Below are positions 5,129 to 7,477 of a stretch of 7,477 bases of DNA, piece by piece. How positions within the stretch are numbered: position 1 is the first letter of the stretch; each line of letters begins with the position of its first letter. Source of the DNA: Coriobacteriaceae bacterium (GTDB lineage: Bacteria; Actinomycetota; Coriobacteriia; Anaerosomatales; SLCP01); NCBI GenBank assembly GCA_003563465.1, contig PWVH01000042.1:1-7477 (forward strand), read 5' to 3'. Under the pieces are notes generated by a model. It saw nothing but the letters and a program-made list of their open reading frames with translations, did not search any database and was not told where the DNA came from. The translations under genes were made by a program, and so were the position numbers.

Positions 5129-6082
5129 ATGAAACGTACTTTCCACCGTACCCGCCGGTTCCGCGGGGCCCTGCTGGCGCTCGCTCTTGTGGCAGCCACG
5201 CTCCCCATCGTCGGCTGCGACGGCACTCCAGAGGCCGAATCGCTTGTCGAGACTCCGTCTGAGGCGGCGCCCGCCTTCCCGGTGACCGTGACTGACGACG
5301 CCGGCCGCGAGGTTACCGTCGAGGCGGAGCCGATGCGTATCGTCAGCCTAGCGCCTTCCAACACAGAGATAGTCGCCGCGATCGGTCTGATGGACCGCCT
5401 GGTGGGGGTGACGTCGTTCTGCGACTACCCGCCGGAGGTCGCCTCCGTCGACGTCGTGGGCGACTTCGCGAACCCAAACCTCGAGGCGGTGGCAGCCGCC
5501 AAGCCCGACCTCGTACTCGCCACTGCGGGAGTGCAGGCAGACGTCATCGTTCAGCTCGAGAATCTCGGCACTGTGGTGGTCGCGGTCGATCCGGTCGACC
5601 TCGAATCGCTTTTCGTCTCTATCGAGATGGTCGGTACTGTGATCGGCACACGCGAATCCGCGGACACGCTGGTATCTTCGATGCGTTCCGAGCTTGACGC
5701 GATAGATGCGGCCATCGGCGAAGCCGAGCCGGTGCGATGCTTCCTCGAGATCGCACAGGATCCGCTCTTCACCGCCGGTCCAGGGACACTCCTTCACGAT
5801 CTCATCACAGCCGCCGGTGGCGCCAACGTGGTGACGCAGGAAGGCTACGTCGGCTATTCGGTGGAACAACTCGTCGCGGACGACCCTGCAGTCTACATGG
5901 CCACCTTGGGTTCTATGTCCGATCCAGCCGAGCTCGACTCCCGTCCCGGCTACGGCGAGATCGAGGCTGTCAAGACCGGCCGGGTCTACGTGCTCGATGA
6001 CAACCTGGTGAGCCGCCCCGGCCCTCGTGTCGTCGAGGGCGTTCGGCTGATCGCGCAGGCCCTTCATCCTGACGCGTTCTGA
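5129..6082 (+). CDS. btuF: Cobalamin-binding lipoprotein of ABC importer (BtuF-like)
   Basis: 317-residue extracytoplasmic substrate-binding lipoprotein. ATG 5129 has AGGAGG four bases upstream. The frame is open further 5', but that part overlaps the riboswitch platform. The signal peptide ends in the lipobox PIVGC, so Cys30 is the lipid anchor, followed by a Glu/Ala/Pro-rich tether (31-50). The mature domain follows the class III binding-protein plan: VTVTDDAGREVTVEAEPMRI (52-71), SLAPSNTEIVAAIG (73-86), SFCDYPPEV (96-104) with the CDYP motif common in BtuF proteins, NPNLEAVAAAKPDLVLA (115-131), a long linker helix near 165-195, then FLEIAQDPLFTAGPGTLLHD and AVKTGRVYVLDDNLVSRPGPR towards the end. 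It should capture B12 outside the membrane and deliver it to the permease 23 bases downstream. Siderophore or haem binding is possible in this family, but the riboswitch argues for cobalamin. Confidence 0.88.
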   Translation: MKRTFHRTRRFRGALLALALVAATLPIVGCDGTPEAESLVETPSEAAPAFPVTVTDDAGREVTVEAEPMRIVSLAPSNTEIVAAIGLMDRLVGVTSFCDYPPEVASVDVVGDFANPNLEAVAAAKPDLVLATAGVQADVIVQLENLGTVVVAVDPVDLESLFVSIEMVGTVIGTRESADTLVSSMRSELDAIDAAIGEAEPVRCFLEIAQDPLFTAGPGTLLHDLITAAGGANVVTQEGYVGYSVEQLVADDPAVYMATLGSMSDPAELDSRPGYGEIEAVKTGRVYVLDDNLVSRPGPRVVEGVRLIAQALHPDAF

Positions 6083-6105
6083 CCCGCCTGATAGGAGTGC
6101 AGCCG

Positions 6106-7128
6106 ATGCCGATTCCCGCTCGCCCGCGACGCTTCGCCGTATTAGCCGTGCTTTTCGCGGCGCTTGCGATCGCGATGCTGGCGGGGGTCGGTCTCGGTGC
6201 CGTGGGCGTGAGTCCCGCCGAGATCGTTCGCGCGCTCGTTAGGGCGGTGACCGGGGAGTCGCGCATGGCCGGCGATGCGGTGATCGTCGATATCCGCCTG
6301 CCGCGTGTCGTGCTCGCGGCGCTCGTAGGCTCCTGCCTCGCCTCGGCAGGAGTGCTCTATCAGGCACTCTTTCGCAACCCGCTCGCCGACCCTTACATAC
6401 TCGGTATGTCCGCAGGAGCGGGTCTGGGTGCGGTGATCGCACTCACGCTGACGGCTTCTGCAACCGCGGCGCGCTTCGGAGTCGTGCCCGCAGGTGCGTT
6501 CGTCGGCGCGATCGCCACCATCGCTCTCGTCGTCAGGCTGGCTTCGCTTCGTGGCGTGCTGGACGTCACCTCACTCTTGCTGGCGGGGGTGGCGATCTCC
6601 TACGCGCTATCGGCGGTCACTGCATTCGTCATGGTGTTCTTTCGCGAATCGATGGCCTCGGTCGTGTTCTGGATGATGGGCGGCTTGGGCGGGGCGTCGT
6701 GGCCGTACGTTTGGATGATCACGCCGATGCTGGTCATAGGGCTTGCGGTTCCGATGCTAGCCACCCGCGAACTGAATCTCATGCTGCTGGGCGAGGAGCG
6801 AGCGTCCGAACTCGGCGTCGACGTCGAGCTCTTCAAGAAGGTGCTGCTTGGGTGCGGCGCCCTCCTCGTCGCGGGAGCCGTTTCGGTCTCCGGGCTCATC
6901 GGATTCGTCGGGCTGATGACCCCGCACATGGTAAGGCTCGCGCTCGGACCCGATCACCGGCTGCTGCTGCCCGCTTCGGCCATCGGAGGCGGAATCGTCA
7001 TGGTGGTTGCCGACCTCGTCGCGCGCGTCGTACTGGCTCCCGTCGAGATACCGGTGGGAATCGTCACCGCCTTCGTTGGCGGACCGTTCTTCGTGTGGCT
7101 GCTCGTTCGCAGGAACGGCCACCGATGA
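6106..7128 (+). CDS. btuC: FecCD-family permease, cobalamin importer (BtuC-like)
   Basis: 340-residue polytopic permease, normal length for the FecCD/BtuC family. ATG 6106 is preferred over the in-frame GTG 6097 because AGGAG at 6093-6097 sits 8 bases before the ATG and overlaps the GTG. Family signatures are clear: DIRLPRVVLAALVGSCLASA (62-81), QALFRNPLADPYILGMSAGA (86-105), LLGEERASELGVD (227-239), which is the cytoplasmic coupling loop that meets the ATPase, GLIGFVGLMTPHMVRLALG (263-281) and the C-terminal PVEIPVGIVTAFVGGPFFVW (312-331). About nine to ten hydrophobic helices can be traced. Two copies would form the membrane channel for B12. The gene follows btuF by 23 bases and overlaps the next start by ATGA, so the three are co-transcribed under the riboswitch. 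Confidence 0.92.
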   Translation: MPIPARPRRFAVLAVLFAALAIAMLAGVGLGAVGVSPAEIVRALVRAVTGESRMAGDAVIVDIRLPRVVLAALVGSCLASAGVLYQALFRNPLADPYILGMSAGAGLGAVIALTLTASATAARFGVVPAGAFVGAIATIALVVRLASLRGVLDVTSLLLAGVAISYALSAVTAFVMVFFRESMASVVFWMMGGLGGASWPYVWMITPMLVIGLAVPMLATRELNLMLLGEERASELGVDVELFKKVLLGCGALLVAGAVSVSGLIGFVGLMTPHMVRLALGPDHRLLLPASAIGGGIVMVVADLVARVVLAPVEIPVGIVTAFVGGPFFVWLLVRRNGHR

Positions 7129-7477
7129 GCGCCCGGCTCGCATACGAAGGCGCGACTGTCGGATACCCGGGAGTAAAGGTCGTAAACGATGTCGAACTTG
7201 CAGTGGCTTCGGGCGAGATCGTAGGGCTGATCGGCCCTAACGGAGCGGGCAAGTCAACGCTCCTGCGGGCCGTCGTGGGCTCGGCCCAAGTCTTCGCAGG
7301 CCGAGTGCTCGTTGCCGGCGAGAAGCTCGATTCGCTCACGCCTCGTTCCCGCGCGCGCCTGGTAGGAGTCGTTCCCCAACAGGTGAGCGCGGCGTTCGCT
7401 TTCACGGCGCGCGAGTACGTGCTGATGGGGCGCCATCCTCATCTTGGGAGGCTCCAACACATCAGTACGCGCGACAC
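7125..7477 (+). CDS. btuD: ABC transporter ATPase, cobalamin importer (BtuD-like), 3' end cut by window
   Basis: Starts at ATG 7125 inside the ATGA overlap with the permease stop, which implies translational coupling. Only the first 117 codons are in the window; the frame is open to the edge. The fragment reads as a FecE/BtuD-type ATP-binding protein: an aromatic Tyr14 suited to stack on adenine, Walker A GPNGAGKST (37-45) with Lys43, and the Q-loop region LVGVVPQQ (79-86) with Gln85, followed by FTARETYV-like sequence (FTAREYVLMGRHPHLGR) typical of the iron/B12 importer branch. The signature LSGGE motif, Walker B and the switch His should lie past the edge. It would hydrolyse ATP in the cytoplasm to drive the btuC-like permease. 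Confidence 0.92.
   Translation, partial: MSARLAYEGATVGYPGVKVVNDVELAVASGEIVGLIGPNGAGKSTLLRAVVGSAQVFAGRVLVAGEKLDSLTPRSRARLVGVVPQQVSAAFAFTAREYVLMGRHPHLGRLQHISTRD

Noticed and set aside
5348..6067. A 239-codon minus-strand open frame opposite btuF
   Set aside because: It is antisense to a clear binding-protein gene, is His/Arg/Asp-rich with no domain, and GC-rich codon bias explains its length.

Overview
This 7.5 kb window is high-GC bacterial DNA. Two lipobox lipoproteins, strong GGAGG-type ribosome binding sites, a zinc-ribbon/RDD membrane protein and an acidic secreted protein point to a Gram-positive, probably actinobacterial (perhaps Coriobacteriia-like) chromosome. The taxonomic guess is inference from gene style, not from a marker gene. 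No rRNA, tRNA, CRISPR array, insertion sequence or phage gene is visible.

Left part (1-3889): four envelope or secreted-protein genes. A lipoprotein with SGNH-hydrolase-like motifs (25-816, +) converges on a membrane protein built as zinc ribbon, proline-rich linker, RDD domain, extra membrane helix and small C-terminal domain (898-2211, -). Divergent from it is a small DUF3221/YobA-like lipoprotein (2308-2769, +). Next comes a 303-base stretch with no intact gene, which holds what looks like a frameshifted remnant of a small membrane protein (about 2770-2902). A secreted, very acidic protein with an in-frame 18-bp tandem repeat follows (3073-3828, +), ending in a strong GC-rich hairpin (3852-3879).

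Middle (3890-4637): a six-helix membrane protein resembling CcmC/CcsA haem-handling proteins of cytochrome c maturation (4020-4637, +). It has a plausible extended -10 promoter and a 16-bp tandem repeat in its leader. No other cytochrome c maturation gene is visible here.

Right part (4638-7477): a cobalamin uptake operon. A clear cobalamin riboswitch (4753-4876) precedes an intrinsic terminator (4987-5021). Then come a substrate-binding lipoprotein (btuF-like, 5129-6082), a FecCD-type permease (btuC-like, 6106-7128) and, overlapping its stop by ATGA, the start of the ATPase gene (btuD-like, 7125 to beyond the window edge). The likely logic is that bound cobalamin favours termination at 4987-5021 and shuts the transporter off, while low cobalamin allows read-through. 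Together the three proteins would capture B12 outside the membrane, pass it through the permease and power import with ATP. The riboswitch is what assigns cobalamin rather than iron-siderophore as the substrate.

The window looks mostly like ordinary chromosome. The points most worth a second look are the riboswitch with its long aptamer-to-terminator spacer, the solitary CcmC-like protein that lacks the tryptophan-rich motif, the composite zinc-ribbon/RDD protein, and the broken small membrane gene. I found no clear evidence of a wholly new system.
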